DNA of 64,000 nt from JASTVH01 sp042862465 (lineage in GTDB: Bacteria; Pseudomonadota; Gammaproteobacteria; Pseudomonadales; Oleiphilaceae): positions 1 through 64,000 of the forward strand of contig JASTVH010000013.1 in assembly GCA_042862465.1 (NCBI GenBank), read 5' to 3'. This document shows, one piece after another, positions 55,902 through 64,000 of the stretch. The position numbers and the translations under genes are program-made. How positions within the stretch are numbered: position 1 is the stretch's first letter; every line of letters begins with the position of its first letter. The notes beneath the pieces are model-generated. The model ran no database searches. It was not told where the DNA came from and saw nothing but the letters and a program-made list of their open reading frames with translations.

Positions 55902-56984
55902 TCAGGCCTTTTCTTTCTCGAATTCGCGCATGTACTCAATCAGCGCATCAACGCCCGCCTCTGGCATGGCGTTGTAGATACTGGCGCGCATACCGCCAAC
56001 CGAACGATGCCCCTTGAGGTTGAGCAGCCCACGCTGTTCCGCGCCCTCCAGGAAGGCATTGTTGAGCGCGTCATCGGCCAGGGTGAACGGCACATTCATC
56101 AGGGAACGATAATCCGGGTGGATCGGATTGTTGTAGAAGTCGCTGCCATCAATGGCCGCGTAGAGCTTCCCGGCCTTGCGGCTGTTCAACTCGCCCATGG
56201 CTTCCAGTCCGCCCTGCTGGTCGATCCAGTCGAAGACCAGTCCCGAGAGGTACCACGCAAAGGTGGGCGGGGTGTTGTACATAGACTGGTTATCGGCCGC
56301 CACCTGGTAGTTGAGCATGCTGGGGGTAAGGGCCCGGGCGCGGCCCAGTAGGTCCTTGCGAATGATCACCAGGGTCAGCCCGGCCGGCCCAATGTTCTTT
56401 TGCGCGCCGGCGTAAATCAGTCCATAGCGGGTCACATCGAGCGGGCGGGAAAGAATGGTGGAGGACATATCCGCCACCACAGGGACGTCACCGGTATCCG
56501 GCAACGCCTCGAATTCGAGCCCGCCAATGGTCTCGTTCGGTGTGCAATGAAGATAAGCGGCATTGGCATCCAGGTCCCAGGCCGCCGTATCCGGCACCGC
56601 GGTGAAGCCGTTATCCTCAGCGGTCGCGGCCACTCGGACCTTGAGATACCGCTTGCCTTCGGCAATCGCTTTCTTGGACCAGATGCCGGTATTGATATAG
56701 TCGGCGCTGGCGCCCTCCTCGGCGAGGTTCAGCGGCACCGATGCGAACTGAGTGCTCGCCCCGCCCTGCACGAAGAGGACGGCGTAATCATCACCGATGT
56801 TCAGCAGCTTGCGCAGCGTGGCTTCTGCGTGCTCGGCGATCGAGACAAATTCGGGACTGCGGTGACTCATTTCCATCACCGAAAGGCCCTTGCCATGCCA
56901 ATCCGGCAGCTCAACCTGAGCCCGCTCCAGAACCGGGGTCGGCAACGTCGCCGGACCCGCGCAAAAATTGTAGTGCCTGCTCAT
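55902..56984 (-). CDS. serC: Phosphoserine aminotransferase
   Basis: SerC makes phosphoserine in serine synthesis and also serves pyridoxal synthesis. The 360-residue length is standard. The PLP lysine is in YAGAQKNIGPAG; CAGPATLPTPVLE at the N-terminus and MEMSHRSPEF are family motifs. It follows gyrA by 111 bases, and its position in the gyrA-serC-pheA cluster is conserved in Pseudomonas relatives. Confidence 0.96.
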   Translation of the reverse strand: MSRHYNFCAGPATLPTPVLERAQVELPDWHGKGLSVMEMSHRSPEFVSIAEHAEATLRKLLNIGDDYAVLFVQGGASTQFASVPLNLAEEGASADYINTGIWSKKAIAEGKRYLKVRVAATAEDNGFTAVPDTAAWDLDANAAYLHCTPNETIGGLEFEALPDTGDVPVVADMSSTILSRPLDVTRYGLIYAGAQKNIGPAGLTLVIIRKDLLGRARALTPSMLNYQVAADNQSMYNTPPTFAWYLSGLVFDWIDQQGGLEAMGELNSRKAGKLYAAIDGSDFYNNPIHPDYRSLMNVPFTLADDALNNAFLEGAEQRGLLNLKGHRSVGGMRASIYNAMPEAGVDALIEYMREFEKEKA

Positions 56985-57095
56985 GCTTTCCTTTCCAAGT
57001 GTTCTCGGGACGTTGGAACCCTGCTCAACTGCAGCCGCGCCGCCGGAGCAAACCGGCAGCGCGGACCCGCAGGGAATCGAAGGCGGTTTCGGCGA

Positions 57096-59675
57096 TCACT
57101 CTTCGCCGCCGCCCTCGCCCCCTTCCTCGTCGTCTTCGTCGCCGTTGGTTTCCTCAATGCGCTCGATACCCACCAGGTGCTCATCTTCCTGCGACAGGCG
57201 GATAAGACGGACGCCCTGGGTATTACGGCTGGTCTGGGAGATCTCATCGATCCGGGTGCGCACCAGGGTGCCCTTGTCCGTAATCATCATGATCTCGTCG
57301 CCATCGACCACCTGCACCGCGGCCACCAGGGCCCCGTTACGATCGGAACACTGCATGGCGATAACACCCTGGCTGCCACGGCTGTACGCCGGGAACTCCG
57401 ATACCGGGGTACGCTTGCCATAGCCGTGATAGCTGGCCGTCAGCACCTGGCCGTCTTCCTGCGGGATAATCAGGGACACGACGGTCTGATCGTCTTTCAG
57501 GCGGATACCACGAACGCCGCGCGCGGTCCGACCCATAGCCCGCACCTGGTCCTCGTGGAAACGCACGGCCTTGCCGGCGCTGGAGAACAGCATGATCTCG
57601 GTGTTGCCATCGGTGATGGCAGTACCGATCAGACGGTCCCCTTCGTCCAGATTGAGGGCGATCAGACCGTTGCTGCGCGGACGCGAGAAGTTCGGCAGCG
57701 GGGTCTTCTTGACCGTGCCTTTCTCGGTGGCCATGAAGACGTAGTGGTCTTCCGGGTAATCCCGTACTGGCAGGAAGCTGTTGATGCGTTCCCCTTCCTC
57801 CAGCGGCAGGATGTTCACCATCGGCCGCCCACGAGAAGTACGGCTCGCCTGCGGAATCTCGAACACCCGCAGCCAGTAGACCTTGCCTCGGTTGGTGAAG
57901 CACAGAATGGTGTCGTGGGAGTTGGCCACCAGCAGCTTCTCGATGAAGTCCTCTTCTTTCATCGACGTGGCTGACTTGCCCCGCCCGCCTCGGCGTTGGG
58001 CCTGATAGGCCTCAAGCGGCTGGGTCTTGGCATAACCGCCGTGGGAAATGGTGACCACCATATCCTCTTCGTCGATCAGGTCGGCAATGGTCAGATCGCG
58101 ACGGCTGCTGGTGATCTCGGTGCGCCGATCATCGCCGTATTCCTCACGGATCGCCTCAAGCTCTTCGCGAATCACTTCCAGCAGGCGGTCCGGATCGCTC
58201 AGGATCTGGATCAGGTCGGCGATCTTGACGAGGATTTCCTCGTATTCCTTGATCAGCTTTTCGGTTTCCAGACCGGTCAGACGGTGCAGCCGCAGATCCA
58301 GGATCGCCTGGGCCTGCTCCGGCGACAGACGGTATTCACCGCCGACCATACCGTAGCCCTCAGGCAGATCGTCCGGGCGGCACGCGTCCTGCCCTGCCCG
58401 CTCCAGCATGTCGACCACCTGGCCCGGCTGCCAGCCCCGGTTGATCAGCGCTTCTTTGGCTTCAGCCGCGGTGGGAGATTTCTTGATCAGCTCGATAACT
58501 TCATCGATGTTCGCCAGCGCGACCGTGAGACCTTCCAGAATGTGGCCACGTTCGCGGGCCTTGCGCAGTTCGTAGATCGTGCGGCGAGTCACCACTTCGC
58601 GGCGGTGACGGATAAAGGTATCCAGTGCTTCCTTCAGGTTAAGGAGCTGGGGCTCGCCATCGCGCAGGGCCACCATGTTGATGCCGATGACCGTTTCCAT
58701 CTGGGTCTGGATGAACAGATTGTTCACCACCACATCCGGATTCTCGTTGCGGCGCAGCTCGATGACGACGCGGATACCTTCCTTGTTGGACTCGTCCCGC
58801 AGCTCGGAGATGCCTTCGATCTTCTTGTCCTTGACCAGCTCGGCAATTTTCTCGATCAGGCGGGCCTTGTTGACCTGGTATGGCAGCTCGGTAATGACGA
58901 TAGCGTCGCGGCCGGTTTTCTTGTCGTGCTCCACCTCATGGCGGGCACGCACGTAGATGCGACCCCGTCCGGTGCGATAGGCCTCAACGATACCGGCCCG
59001 GCCGTTGATGATCCCCGAGGTCGGCAGGTCCGGCCCGGGAATGTATTCCATCAGTTCATCGACGGTCAGATCGTCGTTGTCCAGCAGCGCCAGACAGCCG
59101 TCGACCACTTCCCGCAGGTTATGGGGCGGAATGTTGGTGGCCATGCCCACGGCGATACCGGAGGAACCGTTGACCAGCAGGTTCGGCACCCGCGTCGGCA
59201 ACACTTCCGGCATCTGCTCGGTGCCGTCGTAGTTGGGTACGAAGTCGACGGTTTCCTTGTCCAGGTCCGCCAGCAGGGAGTGGGCGATCTTGGCCATGCG
59301 GACTTCCGTGTAACGCATCGCCGCGGCGTTGTCACCGTCAATGGAACCGAAGTTGCCCTGGCCATCGACCAACGGATAACGCATGGAGAACGGCTGAGCC
59401 AGACGGACGATGGTGTCGTAGACCGCGGAATCCCCATGGGGGTGATATTTACCGATCACGTCACCAACGACACGGGCGGACTTTTTGTACGCCTTGTTCC
59501 AGTCGTTGTTGAGTTCAGCCATGGCGTAAAGCACACGGCGGTGAACAGGCTTGAGGCCGTCCCGGGCGTCAGGCAATGCCCGCCCGATAATGACACTCAT
59601 GGCATAGTCGAGGTACGACTGCTTCAGCTCGTCTTCGATATTAACGGGCAGGATCTCTTTGGCTAACTCACCCAT
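57096..59675 (-). CDS. gyrA: DNA gyrase subunit A
   Basis: GyrA cuts and rejoins DNA in the gyrase tetramer. The 859-residue protein has the catalytic Tyr122 (AAMRYTEV), and residues Ser83 and Asp87 in the quinolone region (GDSAVYD) are the susceptible-type ones. The GyrA-box-like QRRGGRGKS motif lies in the C-terminal wrapping domain, which ends in an acidic tail (DEDDEEGGEGGGEE). It lies at the head of the serC-pheA-hisC cluster on the minus strand. Upstream is a 244-base gap with tandem heptamers. Confidence 0.98.
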   Translation of the reverse strand: MGELAKEILPVNIEDELKQSYLDYAMSVIIGRALPDARDGLKPVHRRVLYAMAELNNDWNKAYKKSARVVGDVIGKYHPHGDSAVYDTIVRLAQPFSMRYPLVDGQGNFGSIDGDNAAAMRYTEVRMAKIAHSLLADLDKETVDFVPNYDGTEQMPEVLPTRVPNLLVNGSSGIAVGMATNIPPHNLREVVDGCLALLDNDDLTVDELMEYIPGPDLPTSGIINGRAGIVEAYRTGRGRIYVRARHEVEHDKKTGRDAIVITELPYQVNKARLIEKIAELVKDKKIEGISELRDESNKEGIRVVIELRRNENPDVVVNNLFIQTQMETVIGINMVALRDGEPQLLNLKEALDTFIRHRREVVTRRTIYELRKARERGHILEGLTVALANIDEVIELIKKSPTAAEAKEALINRGWQPGQVVDMLERAGQDACRPDDLPEGYGMVGGEYRLSPEQAQAILDLRLHRLTGLETEKLIKEYEEILVKIADLIQILSDPDRLLEVIREELEAIREEYGDDRRTEITSSRRDLTIADLIDEEDMVVTISHGGYAKTQPLEAYQAQRRGGRGKSATSMKEEDFIEKLLVANSHDTILCFTNRGKVYWLRVFEIPQASRTSRGRPMVNILPLEEGERINSFLPVRDYPEDHYVFMATEKGTVKKTPLPNFSRPRSNGLIALNLDEGDRLIGTAITDGNTEIMLFSSAGKAVRFHEDQVRAMGRTARGVRGIRLKDDQTVVSLIIPQEDGQVLTASYHGYGKRTPVSEFPAYSRGSQGVIAMQCSDRNGALVAAVQVVDGDEIMMITDKGTLVRTRIDEISQTSRNTQGVRLIRLSQEDEHLVGIERIEETNGDEDDEEGGEGGGEE

Positions 59676-59816
59676 CGAGAAAGGTTCCTTTGCGTTTGCT
59701 GGAAGTCTCGGTTTTTATTTATCTTTTACTCGGTCACCGGGCGCATGGCGCGCCAAGTATAAGGGCGGGATGATAGCACAGAAGCGGGCTGGCGGGGTAA
59801 AGGAAATAACAATCTG

Positions 59817-59864
59817 GTGAGGAGTGAGGAGTGAGGAGTGAGGAGTGAGGAGTGAGGAGTGAGG
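59817..59864. repeat. GTGAGGA tandem repeat between purU and gyrA
   Basis: Six full copies plus one of six bases of the heptamer GTGAGGA run head to tail from 59817 to 59864. A 14-mer CCTCACCCCTCACC at 59902-59915 is its near complement, and the same 14-mer occurs at 61370-61383. The region between gyrA (59675) and purU (59920) otherwise holds no gene. Confidence 0.9.
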
Positions 59865-59919
59865 CAAGTATGGGCGAAGCACCCAGAGGATCAGCACCCG
59901 ACCTCACCCCTCACCGACA

Positions 59920-60774
59920 TCAGGCGAAGACGACGGTTTTGTTCTGATGCACCAGAACCCGGTCCTGGAGGTGATAGCGCAGCCCCCGCGCCAGAACCGC
60001 CTTTTCCACATCGCGGCCCAGGCGGACCAGGTCTTCGGTATTGTCGCTGTGCTTCACCCGCACCACGTCCTGCTCGATGATCGGACCTTCGTCCAGATCC
60101 TGGGTGACGTAGTGGCAGGTGGCGCCGATCAGCTTGACGCCTCGATCGTAGGCCTGCTGGTAGGGTTTGGCCCCGGCAAAAGACGGCAGAAAGCTGTGAT
60201 GGATATTGATGACCTTGCCGGCGTACTTCTCGCACATGGTCGGCGGCAGGATCTGCATGTAGCGGGCCAGCACCACCACATCGGTATCGTACTGATCGAT
60301 CAGTTCCTCGACCCTGGCAAAGGCATCGGCCTTATTTTCCTTGTCCACGGGTACGTGATGGTAGGGAATGTCGTGCCACTCGACCATACGGCGCAGATCA
60401 TCGTGGTTAGAAACCACGGCCACGATATTCGCGTCCAGCTCGCTGCTCTGCCAGCGGTGCAGCAGATCGGCCACACAATGGGATTCCTTGCTGCACATCA
60501 GCACGACCCGCGGTTTCTCCCGGGAATCGTGAATCCGCCACTCCATGTTGTACTCACGGGCAATGGGCTCAAAGGCGATCTTGAACTCCTCCACCCCGAA
60601 CGGCATGGAATTCACCTTGATTTCATTGCGCATGAAGAACCAGCCCGCCTTTCGGTCTGCATGGTGCGCGGCCTCGACGATCCAGCCATTGTAGTTGGCC
60701 AGAAAGTTACTCACCTTGGCGACAATGCCGACCCGGTCGGGACAGGAAATAACTAAGCGGTACGTATCTTCCAT
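59920..60774 (-). CDS. purU: Formyltetrahydrofolate deformylase
   Basis: PurU splits 10-formyl-THF to THF and formate, balancing one-carbon pools for purine synthesis. The 284-residue protein has an ACT domain (about 1-80; LVISCPDRVGIVAKVSNF) and a formyltransferase-fold catalytic domain; the motif INIHHSFLPSFAGAKPYQQA and the final GDVVRVKHSDN-type segment are present. The catalytic Asn/His/Asp are expected in HHSFLP and the GATCHYVTQDLDEGPI region. It ends in the heptamer-rich gap. Confidence 0.93.
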   Translation of the reverse strand: MEDTYRLVISCPDRVGIVAKVSNFLANYNGWIVEAAHHADRKAGWFFMRNEIKVNSMPFGVEEFKIAFEPIAREYNMEWRIHDSREKPRVVLMCSKESHCVADLLHRWQSSELDANIVAVVSNHDDLRRMVEWHDIPYHHVPVDKENKADAFARVEELIDQYDTDVVVLARYMQILPPTMCEKYAGKVINIHHSFLPSFAGAKPYQQAYDRGVKLIGATCHYVTQDLDEGPIIEQDVVRVKHSDNTEDLVRLGRDVEKAVLARGLRYHLQDRVLVHQNKTVVFA

Positions 60775-60900
60775 CGTGATCCATCTACCACAACGTGAAT
60801 TGGAACAGGGCTGGCATCATAACTCAGGGATGGGAAAAACGTAAGAAGGGCAAAAGGCGCAGCCTCGCGCGCCTTTTGGGTCGGTCGTCGCTCGAAAAAC

Positions 60901-61236
60901 CTACAGTAGGGCGTCTGTTCTGGCGGCCATGATGAAATCATTCTTGTGGAGGCCGCCGATCTTGTGGGTCCACCAGTTGACGGTGACCTTGCCGTACTCC
61001 GTCAGCAGTGCAGGATGATGCCCTTCCGACTCCGCCAGGTCGCCCACTTTGTTTGTAAACTCAAGGGCTTCGGCGAAGTTCTTGAACTTGAACAGCCGCT
61101 CCAGCTGTTGTTCGCCGTCATACTCGACGATCGTCCAGTCGGGAATGTCCCGCCGCCACTCGGTGATCTCGTCCTCAGTCGCCAGCGGCGCATCGGCACG
61201 GCAGGCTTCGCAGGCTTGTTCCTTGAGTTGGGTCAT
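60901..61236 (-). CDS. phhB: Pterin-4a-carbinolamine dehydratase
   Basis: The 111-residue protein recycles 4a-hydroxytetrahydrobiopterin for aromatic amino-acid hydroxylases and in animals acts as DCoH. The family motif GHHPALLTEYGKVTVNWWTHKIGGLHKNDF is clear, as is IPDWTIVEYDGEQQLERLFKFKNF. ATG 61234-61236 has AAGGAG upstream; nine further codons before it lack this. No phenylalanine hydroxylase lies beside it in this window. Confidence 0.9.
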   Translation of the reverse strand: MTQLKEQACEACRADAPLATEDEITEWRRDIPDWTIVEYDGEQQLERLFKFKNFAEALEFTNKVGDLAESEGHHPALLTEYGKVTVNWWTHKIGGLHKNDFIMAARTDALL

Positions 61237-61307
61237 GAGGGCCTTCTCCTTGCTGTTAGTCACAGTTCATTTACGGAGAGGATGTTTCACAACCGGGGTA
61301 GTTTCAA

Positions 61308-61416
61308 GAGGTGAGGAGGTAAAGGGCGAGGAAGTGAGGATGCGAAGGGCAACGAACTCGATTGACGTCCCTCACCCCTCACCAGTCCGCGCAGCGGACG
61401 CCCTCACCTCCTCACC
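61308..61416. repeat. Inverted-repeat block between phhB and fumarase
   Basis: GGTGAGGAGGT (61310-61320) pairs with ACCTCCTCACC (61406-61416). Inside are GTCCGC-GCA-GCGGAC (61385-61399) and the 14-mer CCTCACCCCTCACC (61370-61383) shared with the gyrA-purU gap. The block ends at the fumarase stop, so it may also end that mRNA. Confidence 0.75.
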
Positions 61417-61419
61417 GCA

Positions 61420-62937
61420 TCAAGCCTCCTGCGCCTCGATAATCTTCTGGCGCCAGACCTGCGGCCCGGTTGTATGCACCGACTGCCCCTGGGTATCCAC
61501 GGCCACGGTCACCGGCATATCCTCCACCTCGAACTCGTAGATCGCTTCCATGCCCAGCTCTTCGAAGGCCACGACCTTGGAGGCCTTGATGGCCTTGGAG
61601 ACCAGGTAGGCGGCACCGCCCACGGCCATCAGGTACACCGCTTCGTTGTCCCTGATGGCGTCGATGGCAATCGGGCCACGCTCGGCCTTGCCGATCATCC
61701 CCATCAGACCGGTCTGCTCCAGCATCTGACGGGTGAACTTGTCCATCCGGGTCGCCGTGGTCGGACCGGCGGGGCCCACCACTTCGTCGCCCACCGGATC
61801 AACCGGCCCCACGTAATAGATGAAGCGGCCCTTCAGATCCACCGGCAGCTCTTCGCCGCGATTGAGCATGTCCACCATCTTCTTGTGGGCCGCATCGCGG
61901 CCGGTAAGCATCTTGCCGGACAGCAGGACGGTCTCACCCGGCTGCCACTCCTTGATCTCTTCCCGGGTTACGGTGTCGAGGTTGACCCGGCGCACGGAAT
62001 CCCCCACTTCCCAGGTGATGTCCGGCCAGTCGTCCAGGCTCGGCGGGGTTTGCGCGGCAGGACCGGTGCCATCGAGGGTGAAATGGGCGTGACGTGTGGC
62101 GGCACAGTTGGGGATGATGGCCACCGGCTTGTTGGCCGCGTGGGTCGGGTAATCCTTGACCTTCACATCCAATACAGTCGTCAGACCGCCCAGCCCCTGG
62201 GCGCCGATGCCCAGCTTGTTCACCTTGTCGAACAGCTCCAGACGCAACTCTTCGCCACGGGTTTGCGCACCGCGAGCCTGCAGGTCGTGGATATCGATCG
62301 GATCCAGCAGCGACTCCTTGGCCAGCTCCATCGCCTTTTCCGCGGTGCCGCCGATGCCAATGCCCAGCATGCCCGGCGGGCACCAGCCCGCCCCCATCTT
62401 GGGCACCATTTCCAAAACCCAGTCGACGATGGAGTCGGACGGATTGAGCATGGCGAACTTGGACTTGGCCTCGGAGCCGCCGCCCTTGGCCGCCACGTGA
62501 ACTTCCACCTTGTCGCCCGGGACCAGCTGATGATGGATCACCGCCGGTGTGTTGTCTTTGGTGTTTTTACGCTTGCCATCGGGATCCGCCAGCACGGAGG
62601 CCCGCAGGACGTTGTCCGGGTTCTTGTAGGCGCGACGCACACCCTCATTAATCATGTCGTCGAGGCTCATGTCCGCGTCCCACTGGACGTTCATCCCGAC
62701 TTTCACAAAGACCGTCACGATGCCGGTGTCCTGACAGATCGGCCGGTGCCCCTGGGCACACATGCGCGAATTGATCAGGATCTGCGCCATGGCGTCCTTG
62801 GCGCCCTGCGATTCTTCCCGCTGATACGCCTCATGCACCGCCTGGATGAAATCCTTGGGGTGGTAGTAGGAAATAAACTGCAGCGCGTCCGCCACACTCT
62901 CGATCAAATCGTCCTGGCGAATTACCGTTGTCATCAT
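61420..62937 (-). CDS. fumA: Fumarate hydratase, class I (iron-sulfur)
   Basis: The 505-residue enzyme converts fumarate to malate with a labile [4Fe-4S] cluster. Cys ligands are likely in SRMCAQGHRPICQDTG and IPNCAATRH, with another Cys later (WCPPGMLGIG). The alpha and beta domains are fused as in FumA/FumB. The ATG is one of two adjacent codons (62935-62937 or 62932-62934). It is the last gene before the enoyl-CoA hydratase on the other strand. A simpler reading is that it is the main or redundant TCA fumarase; fumC is not in this window. Confidence 0.93.
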   Translation of the reverse strand: MMTTVIRQDDLIESVADALQFISYYHPKDFIQAVHEAYQREESQGAKDAMAQILINSRMCAQGHRPICQDTGIVTVFVKVGMNVQWDADMSLDDMINEGVRRAYKNPDNVLRASVLADPDGKRKNTKDNTPAVIHHQLVPGDKVEVHVAAKGGGSEAKSKFAMLNPSDSIVDWVLEMVPKMGAGWCPPGMLGIGIGGTAEKAMELAKESLLDPIDIHDLQARGAQTRGEELRLELFDKVNKLGIGAQGLGGLTTVLDVKVKDYPTHAANKPVAIIPNCAATRHAHFTLDGTGPAAQTPPSLDDWPDITWEVGDSVRRVNLDTVTREEIKEWQPGETVLLSGKMLTGRDAAHKKMVDMLNRGEELPVDLKGRFIYYVGPVDPVGDEVVGPAGPTTATRMDKFTRQMLEQTGLMGMIGKAERGPIAIDAIRDNEAVYLMAVGGAAYLVSKAIKASKVVAFEELGMEAIYEFEVEDMPVTVAVDTQGQSVHTTGPQVWRQKIIEAQEA

Positions 62938-63140
62938 TCGGTCTCTCTGTTTCGGGAACTGTGACGGGCGCTCCGGCAATCAGAATTGGGCGCCCTGTCG
63001 AATAATCGACGCGCATTTTACCCTATCGGCGCTCGAATATCAGGCTTCTCGAATCCCATCGATTGGGGAGTGTGGCGCTAGACGCAGCCCGAATAAGGAA
63101 GCAAACTGCCACCAGACCCTCGCAGACTGGAGGCGCCACT

Positions 63141-63914
63141 TTGTCCGAGCACATTAATCTTCAGCAGGACGGCGCGGTACTCACGATCACCATCAACCGA
63201 CCGCGCCAGAAAAACGCCCTCACCCATGCCATGTATGAGGGCCTGCGCGAAGGGCTGGAAACCGCCGAAGCGGACAGCGGAATCCGGGCCACCGTGATCA
63301 GCGGAACCGAGGACTGTTTCACCGCGGGCAATGACCTGGGGGATTTTGCCCGCGGCCTGCCGGGCGACTTTCAGGAAACCGCCGTCGGTCGCTTTCTGCT
63401 GACACTGGTGGAATGCCGCAAGCCGGTTGTCGCCGCCCCGTGCGGCGCAGCCGTGGGCATCGGCACCACGATGCTGCTGCACTGCGACCTGGTTTATTGC
63501 GGCAACAATGTTCGCTTCCAGCTGCCCTTCGTTAACCTCGGCGTCTGCCCCGAAGCCGCCTCCAGCCTGCTCCTGCCGCAATGGCTGGGGCGCGCCAGAG
63601 CCTCCGAACTGCTGCTGCTCGGCGATCCTTTCGATGGCAACACAGCGGTCAGACTGGGCCTGGCCAATCAGGTGCTGCCTGCCGAAGAAGCCCTGACCAG
63701 GGCCCATGAAACTGCACAACGGCTGGCCCAACGACCGCCAGCAGCCCTACGCGCCTCCAAGGCCCTGATCCGGGACTCCTGCCAGGCGCAGGTCAAAGCA
63801 ACCATGCTCCGTGAAGGGACCGTGTTTGCCGAGCGGCTCAAATCGCCGGAGGCTCGGGAAGCGTTCATGGCCTTCGCGGAAAAACGGGAGGCGGACTTTT
63901 CAAAATTTGAGTGA
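63141..63914 (+). CDS. Enoyl-CoA hydratase/isomerase family protein
   Basis: The 257-residue crotonase-fold enzyme should act on an acyl-CoA. The oxyanion motifs are ITINRPRQKNALTHAM and the pocket FTAGNDLGDFARG; the VAAPCGAAVGIGTTMLLHCDLVY segment supplies the Gly oxyanion hole. The usual catalytic Glu pair is not evident (FVNLGVCPEAASS has a Glu but no classic acid at the first site), so isomerase or other crotonase activity is as likely. Start: TTG 63141, because GGAGG is seven bases upstream and the family begins at SEHINLQQDGAVLTI; the ATG-equivalent upstream frame lacks this. It is a separate plus-strand gene after fumarase. Confidence 0.82.
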   Translation: MSEHINLQQDGAVLTITINRPRQKNALTHAMYEGLREGLETAEADSGIRATVISGTEDCFTAGNDLGDFARGLPGDFQETAVGRFLLTLVECRKPVVAAPCGAAVGIGTTMLLHCDLVYCGNNVRFQLPFVNLGVCPEAASSLLLPQWLGRARASELLLLGDPFDGNTAVRLGLANQVLPAEEALTRAHETAQRLAQRPPAALRASKALIRDSCQAQVKATMLREGTVFAERLKSPEAREAFMAFAEKREADFSKFE

Positions 63915-63973
63915 ACTCCATTCGACAAACCCGTCAGCCGGAACTACTTTTTACAGGATAGAGTAAGACCATT

Positions 63974-64000
63974 GTGCTTGAGTTGCGGAAAGTCCAGGCT
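63974..64000 (+). CDS. Possible first codons of an ABC-type ATPase (partial, right edge)
   Basis: A GTG at 63974 opens a frame that continues to the window edge and reads VLELRKVQA, close to the standard opening of ABC transporter ATP-binding proteins. An AGGAT-type sequence lies about seventeen bases upstream. Nine codons are too few to be sure. Confidence 0.3.

Noticed and set aside
57996..59666. A 556-codon open frame antisense to gyrA
   Set aside because: It is the complement of a certain gene (gyrA) and carries no family signature.
59817..59864. Heptamer array as a CRISPR
   Set aside because: The units are seven bases long, contiguous and without spacers, and no cas gene is present.
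61474..62964. A 496-codon open frame antisense to fumarase
   Set aside because: It mirrors the fumarase gene; long antisense frames are usual over GC-rich genes, and it has no recognisable motif or ribosome site.

Overview
The window reads as a chromosome segment from a GC-rich marine-type gammaproteobacterium. The evidence is the gene set and order: gyrA-serC-pheA-hisC-(tyrA-aroA fusion)-cmk-rpsA-ihfB-lapA-lapB-pyrF, rlmKL/rmf/pyrD, divergent tesA versus ybbA-ybbP, and uspE, plus a GMC alcohol dehydrogenase/aldehyde dehydrogenase operon. This fits relatives of Marinobacter, Alcanivorax or Pseudomonas. The genus is an inference and cannot be fixed from sequence reading alone. No prophage, insertion sequence, CRISPR array or secretion system was seen.

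Layout. 1-2.5 kb: an AT-rich left edge that cuts off an ExoD-family gene. 0.5-5.8 kb: a minus-strand operon with tetR-type regulator, fold-III PLP enzyme, GMC oxidoreductase, small unknown partner and aldehyde dehydrogenase, all overlapping or tightly spaced, with stacked palindromes in front of the regulator. 6-10 kb: hotdog thioesterase, proS, lytic transglycosylase, glycerophosphodiester phosphodiesterase. 10-16 kb: DUF2835, htpG, two overlapping thioesterases, M48 lipoprotein protease, alpha/beta hydrolase. 16-24.8 kb: periplasmic binding protein, SCP2 protein plus iron alcohol dehydrogenase, ybbP-ybbA/tesA, YheT-like hydrolase, uspE, tRNA-Asn. 24.8-31.8 kb: M18 aminopeptidase, a 1383-residue membrane/periplasmic protein of unknown function with internal duplication, an unknown 157-residue protein and a beta-barrel protein. 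31.9-37.5 kb: rlmKL, rmf, pyrD, an AT-rich gap with three DnaA boxes, a cation efflux protein. 37.5-42.4 kb: a divergent pair (RLAN-RimK ATP-grasp ligase and GNAT-C39 fusion), then uvrB. 42.4-46.6 kb: aspartate aminotransferase, a second identical tRNA-Asn, a repeat element, LOG protein, small lipoprotein, deaminase. 46-59.7 kb: the long minus-strand housekeeping run pyrF to gyrA. 59.7-64 kb: purU, pterin dehydratase, class I fumarase, enoyl-CoA hydratase and the first codons of a possible ABC ATPase.

How the genes work together. serC, pheA, hisC and tyrA-aroA form an aromatic/serine amino-acid cluster between gyrA and cmk-rpsA. lapA-lapB (LPS control) sit beside pyrF. The left operon probably oxidises an alcohol to an acid under its own TetR regulator. 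The most promising poorly described systems are the divergent ATP-grasp/GNAT-peptidase pair (37.5-40.4 kb) and the giant duplicated membrane protein (26.1-30.3 kb). Short inverted-repeat elements between genes (12.6, 44.1, 59.8 and 61.3 kb) are the other unexplained structure.
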